Source of the DNA: Veillonella sp.
GTDB lineage: Bacteria; Bacillota; Negativicutes; Veillonellales; Veillonellaceae
Direction: 5' to 3'
Length of the DNA stretch: 24,678 nucleotides
Assembly: GCA_019419725.1 (NCBI GenBank)
Contig: DXZL01000007.1
Coordinates: 1-24,678, forward strand
Part shown: positions 1 to 6,753 of the stretch, one piece after another
Position numbering within the stretch: position 1 is the stretch's first letter
How the letters are laid out: each line of letters opens with the position of its first letter
The notes under the pieces: generated by a model
What the model was told of the DNA's origin: nothing
The model's input: only the letters and a program-made list of their open reading frames with translations
The model's database searches: none
Made by a program: the position numbers and the translations under genes

Positions 1-130
1 GGTAATAATTTATCAATTCGTTATATGTGCAAACTTAATTAATTAACCATAAATAATTATTAGAACTTATTATCAACGGACGAAACAAAATGTTATGTTT
101 TTATACAATACGATACTACAATTTAAAAAT

Positions 131-163
131 AAAAAAGGCAGCGAATGCTATCGCTGCCTTTTT
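131..163 (-). terminator. Intrinsic terminator after autotransporter 1
   Basis: A perfect stem (AAGGCAGCGA pairing with TCGCTGCCTT, six-base loop ATGCTA) is flanked by A-rich sequence on one side and T-rich on the other, so it can stop transcription in both directions. It lies about 50 bp beyond the stop codon of the minus-strand autotransporter at 215. The rest of 1-214 shows no gene that I can support. Confidence 0.85.
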
Positions 164-214
164 AGTACCCATGTTCATTACATAAACTACAGTACTTACT
201 GTTTAAATATTTAA

Positions 215-2569
215 TTAGAATTTGTGTGTGAAACCTGCATTCACGCCCCAGTCTGCTTGGTAATCACCAGACAAACCTGTAGTAACGTCAGCAAATACGC
301 TATTATTACTATTAAAGCCATAACGGCCGCCGAATGCCAATTCAGTCCAAGTACCTTTGAGGTCTTGTTCTGTTAATTTCACTGTGCTACCGCTAGCAAA
401 TGCAGTTTTTACATTGCCTGTGAAAGCATGACCTGCTGCAAAGCGTGTATAAAGGTTACCATTGCCAAATTGTTTACCCAATTCAAGGCCGATTTTACCA
501 GAAGTGCTGTTTACACCAGATTGGTTAACAGATACATTATCTACATTGAAGTTACGGCCACCGAAGTGTGTAAAGTTCAATTGTGCTTGTGGTTCTACAT
601 AGAAACCGTTAGCGTATTTCAATGTTTTGCCATAACGAATACCGATGCTGTACGCATTGGATTTTGCATCGCCAGACATAGCATCACCAATTTCATTACG
701 CGCTGTGAAGTCATTAGATACACGACCTACTTGCGTTTCTACATGTACATATTGATCCTTACCAAGGTCTTTCAAACCATACGCACCAACAGAGAAGGAT
801 TTAACCTTGCCAGAACCATCGAATACATAGTCTTCAGAACCGCGAAGGTAGGATACCTGACCACCTACAGTCCAGCCACGGCTGATTTTAGCATCATAAC
901 CGCCTTGGATGCGTGTGTAATCTGTAGCTGTGTCGATACCGCTGCCAGAGTAGCTGTATTTACCGCCACCGATGCGAGCCCAAATACCAGTTGGTTCACC
1001 TTGTTGCAATACACGAGGACGATACATATCGTCAGCTAATGTACGCCAAGCGTTGATATTTCCTACTACAGCAGAACGAATACCACGCATATGAGGTGTA
1101 TCATAAGCGCCACGAACAACAGGACTAGGATTTACTGGTGTAGGTGCTGGTGTTACAGGTGTAACTGGTTTTGGATCTGGAGTCACTGGTGTAACTGGTT
1201 TTGGATCCGGAGTTACAGGTGTAACTGGTTTAGGATCCGGAGTCACTGGTGTAACTGGTTTTGGATCCGGAGTTACAGGTGTAACTGGTTTTGGATCTGG
1301 AGTCACTGGTGTAACTGGTTTTGGATCCGGAGTTACAGGTGTAACCGGTTTTGGATCTGGAGTTACTGGCGTAACTGGTTTAGGATCCGGAGTTACAGGC
1401 GTAACTGGTTTAGGGTCTGGCACCACATAGGAGCCTTGACCATTACCATCTTTCCATGTAATATCCCCTTCTTTTTGGTCTGTAGTCAACGCTTTTTTGT
1501 AACTAGACACGATGCCTTTAGAAGCGATAGATACAGTACCAGAAAGATTTCTTTCACCGTTTACATAGTTTTCATAATAGAACTTGTGAGCCAAGTTATC
1601 TAAAATCTTATTTACATTACTTTCAGAAGAAGTATCGAGATGATCACCTGTTACATAGCCATGCACGGCAGAGCCAGTCGTAGCAGATTTTACAATGAAG
1701 TTACCGCCCTCAATGTCAGCTGGATCAAGACCATTTTTCTTAGAACCTTGTTTAGCGAAGTTTAAACCAGTACCATCGCTCATATCATATATAACGTTAA
1801 TATGGCCATCTAGTTTATTCACATGAATGTCGCTGCGGGAGTCCTGCGCAATACGGCTGAAACCTTCGCGCGTACGAGTACCTGTGAGGTTGTTAATACT
1901 ACTACGTTCTGTTTTACCATCAATTTTGAAAGATTCCAAGCCGCCCATGCTATCATGGCTCCACATGCCGCCATCAAAGGTCATGTTGATTTCGCCACCT
2001 TTATCCTCTAAGGTGTTCACAGCTTTACCGGAAAACTGGTTAGGACTATTATGAGCGCGGCCTAGACCGATATTAATCACAGATGGTTGCTGTTCTTGAT
2101 GAGGAGGCATCATTTTATCAGATACCAGCACATCACCTTGCATATTAAATACTTTGTGTTTTACAGTACCCGCATCATCAATGCCGAGATTAATTTTACT
2201 ATTATATGCAAATGCTACTGGATATGGAGACTTCCATGGTGCAGTAGTCACGTCCATAATCCCGCCATCCACTTGAATGGAACTATTATTTAGCATGCCT
2301 GTAATGAAAGCTGGTTGACGATAGCGTTTAGGCAATTGAGATGCATCAGGAGTATCCAAAGAGCCAATTGTAACTTGACCACCATCAGATGCGACTACAC
2401 CATTTGCAGTCGTATTACCTGTACTTTCAAATTTGCTATCTGCAGTAGTTGCAAAAATACGTCCATCAGAATTAAGACCTGCTGCAGCCCATGTGCTAGG
2501 CATGGCCATCGTAGATGACAACAAAGTCATCATAACAGCAGATAATAAAATCTTATTACTACCTTTCAT
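215..2569 (-). CDS. Autotransporter (type Va) outer-membrane protein, paralogue 1
   Basis: This 784-residue protein is a classical monomeric autotransporter that exports its own passenger through a C-terminal barrel. Residues 1 to about 29 form a signal peptide (start MKGSNKILLSAVMM, cleavage near TWAA/AG). The passenger runs to about 380 and is rich in short Gly/Asn/Val stretches typical of beta-solenoids. Residues 384-473 are nine copies of PDPKPVTPVT. A conserved segment (YDTPHMRG, then MYRPRVLQQGEPTGIWAR) leads into a barrel of about 270 residues ending in THKF, the usual C-terminal Phe signal for outer-membrane insertion. I prefer the ATG at 2569 to the in-frame GTG at 2596, because GAGG lies nine bases before it and the signal peptide then starts correctly. 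The barrel and the pre-linker segment (NVNKILDNLAHK, NYVNGERNL, KEGDITW) match the neighbour at 2889-5186, while the N-terminal passenger does not. The ligand or adhesive role is unknown. Confidence 0.93.
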   Translation of the reverse strand: MKGSNKILLSAVMMTLLSSTMAMPSTWAAAGLNSDGRIFATTADSKFESTGNTTANGVVASDGGQVTIGSLDTPDASQLPKRYRQPAFITGMLNNSSIQVDGGIMDVTTAPWKSPYPVAFAYNSKINLGIDDAGTVKHKVFNMQGDVLVSDKMMPPHQEQQPSVINIGLGRAHNSPNQFSGKAVNTLEDKGGEINMTFDGGMWSHDSMGGLESFKIDGKTERSSINNLTGTRTREGFSRIAQDSRSDIHVNKLDGHINVIYDMSDGTGLNFAKQGSKKNGLDPADIEGGNFIVKSATTGSAVHGYVTGDHLDTSSESNVNKILDNLAHKFYYENYVNGERNLSGTVSIASKGIVSSYKKALTTDQKEGDITWKDGNGQGSYVVPDPKPVTPVTPDPKPVTPVTPDPKPVTPVTPDPKPVTPVTPDPKPVTPVTPDPKPVTPVTPDPKPVTPVTPDPKPVTPVTPDPKPVTPVTPAPTPVNPSPVVRGAYDTPHMRGIRSAVVGNINAWRTLADDMYRPRVLQQGEPTGIWARIGGGKYSYSGSGIDTATDYTRIQGGYDAKISRGWTVGGQVSYLRGSEDYVFDGSGKVKSFSVGAYGLKDLGKDQYVHVETQVGRVSNDFTARNEIGDAMSGDAKSNAYSIGIRYGKTLKYANGFYVEPQAQLNFTHFGGRNFNVDNVSVNQSGVNSTSGKIGLELGKQFGNGNLYTRFAAGHAFTGNVKTAFASGSTVKLTEQDLKGTWTELAFGGRYGFNSNNSVFADVTTGLSGDYQADWGVNAGFTHKF
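1151..1422 (-). repeat. 30-bp tandem repeat array coding (PDPKPVTPVT)x9
   Basis: The motif GTAACTGGTT (one copy GTAACCGGTT) recurs every 30 bp at 1161, 1191, 1221, 1251, 1281, 1311, 1341, 1371 and 1401. Silent differences alternate: one unit type ends GTCACTGGT and the next GTTACAGGT, so the array has a 60-bp super-period and decays toward its 1400 end. The unit is a multiple of three, so gain or loss of copies changes linker length without breaking the frame. Confidence 0.95.
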
Positions 2570-2635
2570 CCTCTTATACCTCAATAAATACTTCACTTAC
2601 AATACAATCACATTTGTGAAAGCTCCTTCATACTT

Positions 2636-2697
2636 GAATATATATCTATGAGTTGATTTATTAGTCTTTTTTTATGATAAAAGATAGATATATACTC
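2636..2697. repeat. Inverted repeat in the autotransporter 1 leader
   Basis: GAATATATATCTAT (2636-2649) and ATAGATATATACTC (2684-2697) are complementary at 13 of 14 positions, separated by 34 bases. The pair lies between the putative promoter and the start codon, so it could fold in the 5' leader or be a protein-binding dyad. AT-rich sequence makes chance pairing possible. Confidence 0.4.
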
Positions 2698-2743
2698 ACT
2701 TATTAAAGAAACTTAAGACTAACACATTTAAAATATGTATAAA

Positions 2744-2772
2744 ATATTACACCATTTTTAGTGAATTGTAAA
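2744..2772 (-). promoter_or_regulatory. Candidate sigma-70 promoter for autotransporter 1
   Basis: On the minus strand TTTACA (2772-2767) is followed after exactly 17 bases by TAATAT (2749-2744). The -35 is good and the -10 matches TATAAT at four of six positions. It would give a leader of roughly 170 nt. The DNA is very AT-rich, so a false match is possible. Confidence 0.4.
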
Positions 2773-2837
2773 TGAATTATACTCATTTATTTTAAAAATA
2801 ATTAAGATTTGATATGTGTTAGATAAAAATATAGCAA

Positions 2838-2866
2838 AAGAGGCAACGATTGACTCGCTGCCTCTT
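2838..2866 (-). terminator. Intrinsic terminator after autotransporter 2
   Basis: AAGAGGCA and TGCCTCTT pair, with an inner CGA/TCG stem. The internal opposition is a G-U wobble when transcribed from the minus strand but an A-C mismatch on the plus strand, and a T-rich run follows on the minus strand. This fits a terminator for the minus-strand gene ending at 2889. It has the same layout as the terminator at 131-163. Confidence 0.8.
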
Positions 2867-2888
2867 AGTAAATCTGTTGACCAGTATA

Positions 2889-5186
2889 TTAGAATTTATG
2901 TGTAAATCCAGCATTTACAGACCAGCCAGCTTTATAGTCGCCAGATAGACCTGTACTAAGGTCAGCAAAGATGCTGTTATTAGCATTGAAGCCATAACGA
3001 CCACCGAATGCTAGATCAGTCCAAGTACCTTTAAGGTCTTGTTTTGTATATTTTGTAGTATTGCCTGTTGTGTACGTTGTATTTACAGTGCCAGAGAAGG
3101 CATGGTTTACACCAACGCGAGTATAGATGTTACCTGCGCCAAATGTTTTACCAATTTCAAGGCCAAGACCACCTGCTGTGCTGCTCACACCAGATTGGTT
3201 AACATGCATACGACCCGCATCAAAGCTATCCCCACCGAAATGAGTGTAACTCAATTGCGCTTGTGGTTCGATGTATGTACCATTTTGGAATTTCACAGTT
3301 TTACCGTATCGTGCACCAATTGTATAGGCATTTGCTTTAGCATCACCAGAAATGCTTTCACCAATTTCATTGCGAGCTGTGAAAGCATTAGAAACACGAC
3401 CTACTTGGGATTCAAGGTGAATGTATTGGTCTTTACCAAGATCTTTCACACCGTACGCACCTACAGCAAAGGCTTTTTCCTTACCAGAACCGTTGAATAC
3501 GTAATCATCGTTGCCACGAAGGTAAGATACTTGACCACCTACAGTCCAGCCGCTACCAGTTTTAGCATCGTAACCGCCTTGAATGCGTGTATATGTTGTA
3601 TCTGTATCAATACCTTTTGCGTCATAGCTATATTTACCACCTCCAACGCGAGCCCAAATACCTGTTGGTTCGCCTTGTTGCAATACGCGTGGACGATACA
3701 TATTATCTGTCAACGTTCTCCACCCGTTGATATTGCTCATGATAGCAGAACGGGCGCCGCGCATATGAGGCGTATCAAAATCACCTAACACAACATGAAT
3801 ATGACCGTTATTTTCAGGTTTAGGAGTAGGAGCCGGAGTCGGTTTTACCTCTGGTTTTGGAGTTGGTTGAGGTGTAGGTTTTACCTCAGGTTTTGGAGCC
3901 GGAGCTGGTGTAGGTTTTACCTCTGGTTTTGGTGCTGGAGCTGGCTCTGGTTTTACTTCTGGTTTTGGAGTTGGCTTAGGTTGAGGCTTAGGCTCAGGTT
4001 TTGGAGTCGGTTTTACCTCTGGCTCAGGTTGAGGTTTCGGAGCTGGTTTATTTTCACCATATACGTATTTACCTTGACCATCTTTATCTGCTTGCCAAGT
4101 AATGTCCCCTTCTTTAGCATGACCTGAAGTAATAACTGTAAAACGACCAGATTCAGAACCATCAGATGCAATAGCTACTGTGCCTTGAAGGTTTCTTTCA
4201 CCATTTACATAGTTATGATAATACATCTTATGTGCCAAGTTATCTAAGATCTTATTCACATTTTCTTCGGAAGACATGTCTAGACCTTTTTGAGTCGTGT
4301 ACACATGAGCAGCCGCACCAGGAGCTGCACTTGTAATGTGGATATCACCACCCCAGAAAGAATCTGGTGTCACACCATTATAGGTTTTAGTTGGTGGTTG
4401 ATAGCTTGGATCCTCAGTATCCCCACCTTCATCATTAGGATCATAAATAAAGTTTACATGACCTTCCAGCTTATCTACATAAAGTTTATTATGCTCACTT
4501 TGGGTTACCATATTAGCATAATTACGATTCTTGGAACCTACAAGTCGATGTACATGGCTAGGTTGCGTACCACCATCTAGTGTTCCTTCATGCAAACCGC
4601 CTTGATAGAAAAGCTCCCAAGAACCATAGTCACCAAGGAATACATTGATATGACTTGGATGCTTTGCATCTTTATCTGCTAAATTAAAGGCTAAACCGTC
4701 CCAAAGAGATTCTTTACCAATGATTCCAATATTGATCTCGGATGCATGATTTGGGTCGCTTTTAACAATGACATCACCAACTAAAGATAAGTCGTTACCG
4801 ATAAAATTACCTTTGTTGCCGTCTACGCCAATATTAACAGTACCACCTTGAGCTACTGCAATAGGAGTGCTCACATTATGAACATCATAAACGCCTTCCT
4901 TAAGAGTAACAGTACTGCCACCTTTACTGCTAATAAAAGGCTTATCATTATAGCCAACATTAGCCACTGCTTTATCAATAGTGACTGTACTACCAGTATC
5001 TGCCTCAATCGTAGATACGTAGTTTGTCATATTACCAGCCGTAAACTTCCCACCGTTATTTGCAGTAATATATGCACCAGTAGGTGTAGTAACTAATGTA
5101 CTCCCTGCCATTGCATACTGACCTACAGAGCTAGCAATCGTTAGGGCAATTGCTAAGGATAATTTCGCTTTACACATGCGTTTCAT
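2889..5186 (-). CDS. Autotransporter (type Va) outer-membrane protein, paralogue 2
   Basis: This 765-residue autotransporter has a signal peptide at residues 1 to about 28 (MKRMCKAK, hydrophobic core, cleavage near AMA/GS). A beta-solenoid-like passenger (QGGTVNIGVDGNKGN and similar) is followed by a conserved pre-linker block (NVNKILDNLAHK, NYVNGERNL, KEGDITW). The linker at residues 381-458 is rich in Pro, Lys and Glu (PTPKPEVKP and variants). The barrel runs to the C-terminal THKF. AGAGGG lies five bases before the ATG at 5186. The protein shares its barrel and pre-linker block with the gene at 215-2569, but has a different passenger and a charged, irregular linker rather than a perfect tandem array. 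A consensus-like promoter sits about 45 bp upstream of the start, and a separate structured RNA is encoded farther upstream. The passenger's target is not predictable from the sequence. Confidence 0.93.
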   Translation of the reverse strand: MKRMCKAKLSLAIALTIASSVGQYAMAGSTLVTTPTGAYITANNGGKFTAGNMTNYVSTIEADTGSTVTIDKAVANVGYNDKPFISSKGGSTVTLKEGVYDVHNVSTPIAVAQGGTVNIGVDGNKGNFIGNDLSLVGDVIVKSDPNHASEINIGIIGKESLWDGLAFNLADKDAKHPSHINVFLGDYGSWELFYQGGLHEGTLDGGTQPSHVHRLVGSKNRNYANMVTQSEHNKLYVDKLEGHVNFIYDPNDEGGDTEDPSYQPPTKTYNGVTPDSFWGGDIHITSAAPGAAAHVYTTQKGLDMSSEENVNKILDNLAHKMYYHNYVNGERNLQGTVAIASDGSESGRFTVITSGHAKEGDITWQADKDGQGKYVYGENKPAPKPQPEPEVKPTPKPEPKPQPKPTPKPEVKPEPAPAPKPEVKPTPAPAPKPEVKPTPQPTPKPEVKPTPAPTPKPENNGHIHVVLGDFDTPHMRGARSAIMSNINGWRTLTDNMYRPRVLQQGEPTGIWARVGGGKYSYDAKGIDTDTTYTRIQGGYDAKTGSGWTVGGQVSYLRGNDDYVFNGSGKEKAFAVGAYGVKDLGKDQYIHLESQVGRVSNAFTARNEIGESISGDAKANAYTIGARYGKTVKFQNGTYIEPQAQLSYTHFGGDSFDAGRMHVNQSGVSSTAGGLGLEIGKTFGAGNIYTRVGVNHAFSGTVNTTYTTGNTTKYTKQDLKGTWTDLAFGGRYGFNANNSIFADLSTGLSGDYKAGWSVNAGFTHKF

Positions 5187-5231
5187 AAGAACCCTCTCTC
5201 TACATAATATAAACTATTATTAAATAATTTA

Positions 5232-5260
5232 ATTATATTTAATATTTGCGTTTTTGTAAA
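5232..5260 (-). promoter_or_regulatory. Strong sigma-70 promoter candidate for autotransporter 2
   Basis: The minus strand reads TTTACA (5260-5255), a 17-base spacer and a perfect TATAAT (5237-5232). Transcription would start near 5225, giving a leader of about 40 nt before the ATG at 5186. This promoter lies downstream of the RNA terminator at 5303-5324, so the autotransporter does not depend on read-through from that RNA. Confidence 0.7.
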
Positions 5261-5302
5261 TACGAGGAAAATTTACCACATATTGTATATAACAATATAA
5301 AA

Positions 5303-5324
5303 AGCAGTAACTATAGTTACTGCT
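5303..5324 (-). terminator. Intrinsic terminator of the candidate small RNA
   Basis: AGCAGTAAC and GTTACTGCT form a perfect nine-base-pair stem with a TATA loop. On the minus strand it is followed directly by TTTTTATATTG. Confidence 0.8.
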
Positions 5325-5329
5325 AAGGT

Positions 5330-5352
5330 AAAAGACAAATAGCCCTTCGTTA
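5330..5352. repeat. 23-bp direct repeat, copy 1 (inside the candidate RNA)
   Basis: A 23-base stretch containing AAGACAAATAGCCCTTCG is identical to 6699-6721. Read on the minus strand, this copy covers the 3' arm of the hairpin and of the 5'/3' closing stem of the candidate RNA. Confidence 0.9.
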
Positions 5353-5443
5353 CCAGTAACTGGATAACTGAAAGGCCATTTCATCAATTATTTATACTCT
5401 TGAGATGAGCCTGACGGATCTACTCGCTTGGCTATCTGTTTAT

Positions 5444-5472
5444 ATTATAGGGTTTATATCATATATCGTCAA
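5444..5472 (-). promoter_or_regulatory. Consensus sigma-70 promoter of the candidate small RNA
   Basis: The minus strand reads TTGACG (5472-5467), exactly 17 bases of spacer, then perfect TATAAT (5449-5444). Eleven of twelve consensus positions match, and the predicted start near 5438 coincides with the 5' end of the closing stem of the RNA. Confidence 0.75.
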
Positions 5473-5510
5473 ATACAGATAAACCATACTAATATGTTGT
5501 ATTATAAACC

Positions 5511-5539
5511 AAGAGGCAGAGACTGAGTCACTGCCTCTT
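5511..5539 (-). terminator. Intrinsic terminator after the small secreted protein
   Basis: AAGAGGCAG (5511-5519) pairs perfectly with CTGCCTCTT (5531-5539) around an 11-base loop. It lies just beyond the stop codon at 5552 and resembles the terminators at 131, 2838 and 8101. Confidence 0.75.
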
Positions 5540-5551
5540 ATCTTTTTATCT

Positions 5552-5878
5552 TTATCTACGTGCTACGCGCATAGCGGCCATCATGCCTGGGGATTTCCAA
5601 ACGGATTGGCCGTTGTCTGAAACGAGTTTATTGTTATAGTAGAATACATCTGCATTGTAATAGTTATTATCGCTAGATGTTACCTTATAACTAAGACCAG
5701 ATGTCGTATATACTGTAAAATTAAGTACATCCCCTACTCTCTTTACAGAGTCTTGGTCTACATACCAGCTATTGCCGTTATAGGTCGTAGCATATACATC
5801 GGTACGAGCTTCTACGTCATGTGTATTAATACCGATCAATACGAGCAAAGCCGCTAACATATATAAGAATTTACGCAT
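5552..5878 (-). CDS. Small secreted protein of unknown function
   Basis: A 108-residue protein with a clear signal peptide (MRKFLYMLAALLVLIGIN, cleavage probably after VEA near residue 24). A mature domain of about 84 residues is rich in Tyr, Asn and Val and contains no Cys. Motifs such as YNGNSWYVDQDSV and DVFYYNN suggest a compact beta-rich periplasmic or surface domain. It ends with two Arg residues rather than Phe, so it is not an outer-membrane barrel. The start is well supported: GGAGG lies eight bases before the ATG at 5878. It is a single-gene unit with its own extended -10 promoter upstream and a terminator downstream. I do not recognise a named family. Its position beside the autotransporters does not by itself prove a shared role. 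Confidence 0.85.
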   Translation of the reverse strand: MRKFLYMLAALLVLIGINTHDVEARTDVYATTYNGNSWYVDQDSVKRVGDVLNFTVYTTSGLSYKVTSSDNNYYNADVFYYNNKLVSDNGQSVWKSPGMMAAMRVARR

Positions 5879-5912
5879 TAGAATTACCTCCGTTTTATCG
5901 TTGGAATACTTG

Positions 5913-5921
5913 TTTATTATA
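5913..5921 (-). promoter_or_regulatory. Extended -10 promoter for the small secreted protein
   Basis: The minus strand reads TGGTATAAT, a perfect -10 with the extended TGn element, about 35 bases before the ATG at 5878. No convincing -35 hexamer is seen, which is usual for extended -10 promoters. Confidence 0.6.
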
Positions 5922-5958
5922 CCAAAAAACGGTGAAATTCACATTAAAATGGCACCTT

Positions 5959-6512
5959 CTACGCCACCCATGATTGACTACTTTCAATGTACGACGTGAT
6001 CCGTTTCATAATGGGTTTTTCTATGAAAGCTAATCGCATATAGTCTACCACCATGCCAACTATGAAAATGAGTGCCACTACAAGAATTGCATATAATGGT
6101 AATAAGGCAGAATCGTAATACTGATAGGTACTGAATATATTGTCCCACATATAGTGAAGGAACAGCTTATTATCGTTCAATAAATAAATCCCAAAGGTGG
6201 TCGATGCTACCGTGTTAATCCAAGGACAATAGGTGATCTTTGCTTTCAAGAAAATAATAAACAAGCCAATGCCTAACAGTAGTTGGTAGAAGCCATAGTC
6301 ATTTTGGGTAAAATAGAAAATCTGTTTCATATAGGTCGGGTCTGTCATAGCCAGCACATCTACGAGAATATCCCCTCCGAAGGCGCCTAAGATGGCAACA
6401 GTACTCAAGATAATACCCGTTTTTTGTGTTATATGAGATCCAAACCCATAGCCACATCGAGCATAGCAAGACTATAAAACCATATCTGCCCTACTAACAG
6501 AATCTGGGCATA
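5959..6512 (-). pseudogene. C-terminal fragment of an acyltransferase-3 family membrane protein
   Basis: The open frame ending at 5959 codes about 170 residues with several hydrophobic helices and the block ASTTFGIYLLNDN, typical of the C-terminal half of acyltransferase-3 proteins (OafA-like O-acetylases, usually 330-370 residues). No plausible start exists: the first start-like codon is an internal TTG at 6408, and the homologous-looking reading continues upstream as GYGFGSHITQKTG. It then breaks at a TAG (6472-6474) and seems to resume in another frame (ILLVGQIWFYSLAM, up to about 6512), implying a frameshift. The N-terminal catalytic-His region is absent. I conclude it is a decayed remnant. 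An intact member of the same family lies at 21477-22481. Confidence 0.75.
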
Positions 6513-6518
6513 TAAAAA

Positions 6519-6542
6519 GACAGTTGATTCTCATCAACTGTC
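6519..6542 (-). terminator. Intrinsic terminator behind a lost porin gene
   Basis: GACAGTTGA (6519-6527) and TCAACTGTC (6534-6542) form a perfect nine-base stem with a six-base loop, flanked by A-runs and T-runs so that it works in both directions. It lies about 15 bp beyond the stop codon of the porin remnant at 6558. Confidence 0.8.
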
Positions 6543-6557
6543 CTTTTAGTTTGTAAA

Positions 6558-6620
6558 TTAGAATTGATATGTAAGTTCTACACGATAGTAGTTTGGAAGT
6601 TTAGGGTTATAGGACAAAAA
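6558..6620 (-). pseudogene. Last beta-strand of an outer-membrane porin-like protein (remnant)
   Basis: Twenty codons end in NYYRVELTYQF followed by TAA, the amphipathic final strand with terminal Phe that BAM-dependent barrels carry. An in-frame TAA at 6621-6623 closes the frame on the other side, so only the tail survives. It is followed by a proper terminator, supporting descent from a full gene. The family could be an OmpM-like porin of Negativicutes, but 20 residues cannot settle that. Confidence 0.55.
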
Positions 6621-6645
6621 TTAGTACAACCCTGTAGTAATTTAA

Positions 6646-6685
6646 AATCCCCTTGATCAGTACCAAGATACTCATCAAAGGGATT
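6646..6685 (-). terminator. Intrinsic terminator of the TPR-like gene
   Basis: On the minus strand AATCCC-T-TTGAT and AGTATC pair with GGTACT and ATCAA-G-GGGATT around a two-base loop. This makes a hairpin of about 18 bp with two G-U pairs and one mismatch, followed by TTTTAAATT. The wobble pairs form only on the minus-strand transcript, which fits the gene ending at 6754. Confidence 0.75.
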
Positions 6686-6698
6686 ATATTAATTATGA

Positions 6699-6721
6699 AA
6701 AAGACAAATAGCCCTTCGTTA
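6699..6721. repeat. 23-bp direct repeat, copy 2
   Basis: Identical over 23 bases to 5330-5352. Here it lies between the stop codon of the TPR-like gene and its terminator. The 5' partner arm found in the candidate RNA is not present, so this looks like a fragment of that element. Confidence 0.9.
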
Positions 6722-6753
6722 TCCTAGCATCGCTATTAAATTCAAGTCACATC

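Larger units (their letters stand above)
5298..5438 (-). ncRNA. Candidate structured small RNA or leader RNA, about 140 nt
   Basis: No protein is evident here, but the minus strand has a complete RNA gene layout: a consensus promoter, about 110 nt of structured sequence and an intrinsic terminator. The 5' end ACAGATAGCC (5439-5430) pairs with GGCTATTTGT (5344-5335), including one G-U. Inside it a hairpin is formed by CCTTTC, GTTA and CCAG pairing with CTGG, TAAC and GAAGGG (about 5376-5342). That hairpin contains AGTTACTG (5361-5354), which is also the 3' arm of the terminator (5312-5305). The terminator's 5' arm CAGTAACT (5322-5315) can therefore pair with either copy, as in attenuators. I could not match it to 6S RNA, T-box or a riboswitch class known to me. 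Whether it acts in trans or regulates read-through into the autotransporter is open. Confidence 0.6.

Noticed and set aside
428..1039. Plus-strand open frames opposite autotransporter 1 (428-1039, 1091-1603 and shorter ones)
   Set aside because: They mirror the coding frame of the minus-strand gene. The Cys/Trp/Arg-rich repeat protein at 1091-1603 is just the complement of the Pro/Thr repeat array, and none has a ribosome site.
1151..1422. CRISPR array
   Set aside because: The 30-bp units are directly adjacent without spacers, stay in frame and encode PDPKPVTPVT inside an autotransporter.
3039..4127. Plus-strand frames 3039-3788 and 3795-4127 opposite autotransporter 2
   Set aside because: These are antisense shadows of the barrel and of the Pro/Lys linker, with biased and implausible composition and no initiation signal.
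5298..5438. 6S RNA, T-box or a named riboswitch class for the small RNA
   Set aside because: The length and closing stem recall 6S RNA, but the central-bubble sequences I would expect are not seen. There is no T-box sequence, and none of the aptamer consensus sequences I can recall fits.
6406..6408. TTG at 6408 as a true start of a 149-residue membrane protein
   Set aside because: Family-like sequence continues upstream of it, no ribosome site precedes it, and the half with the catalytic His is missing.
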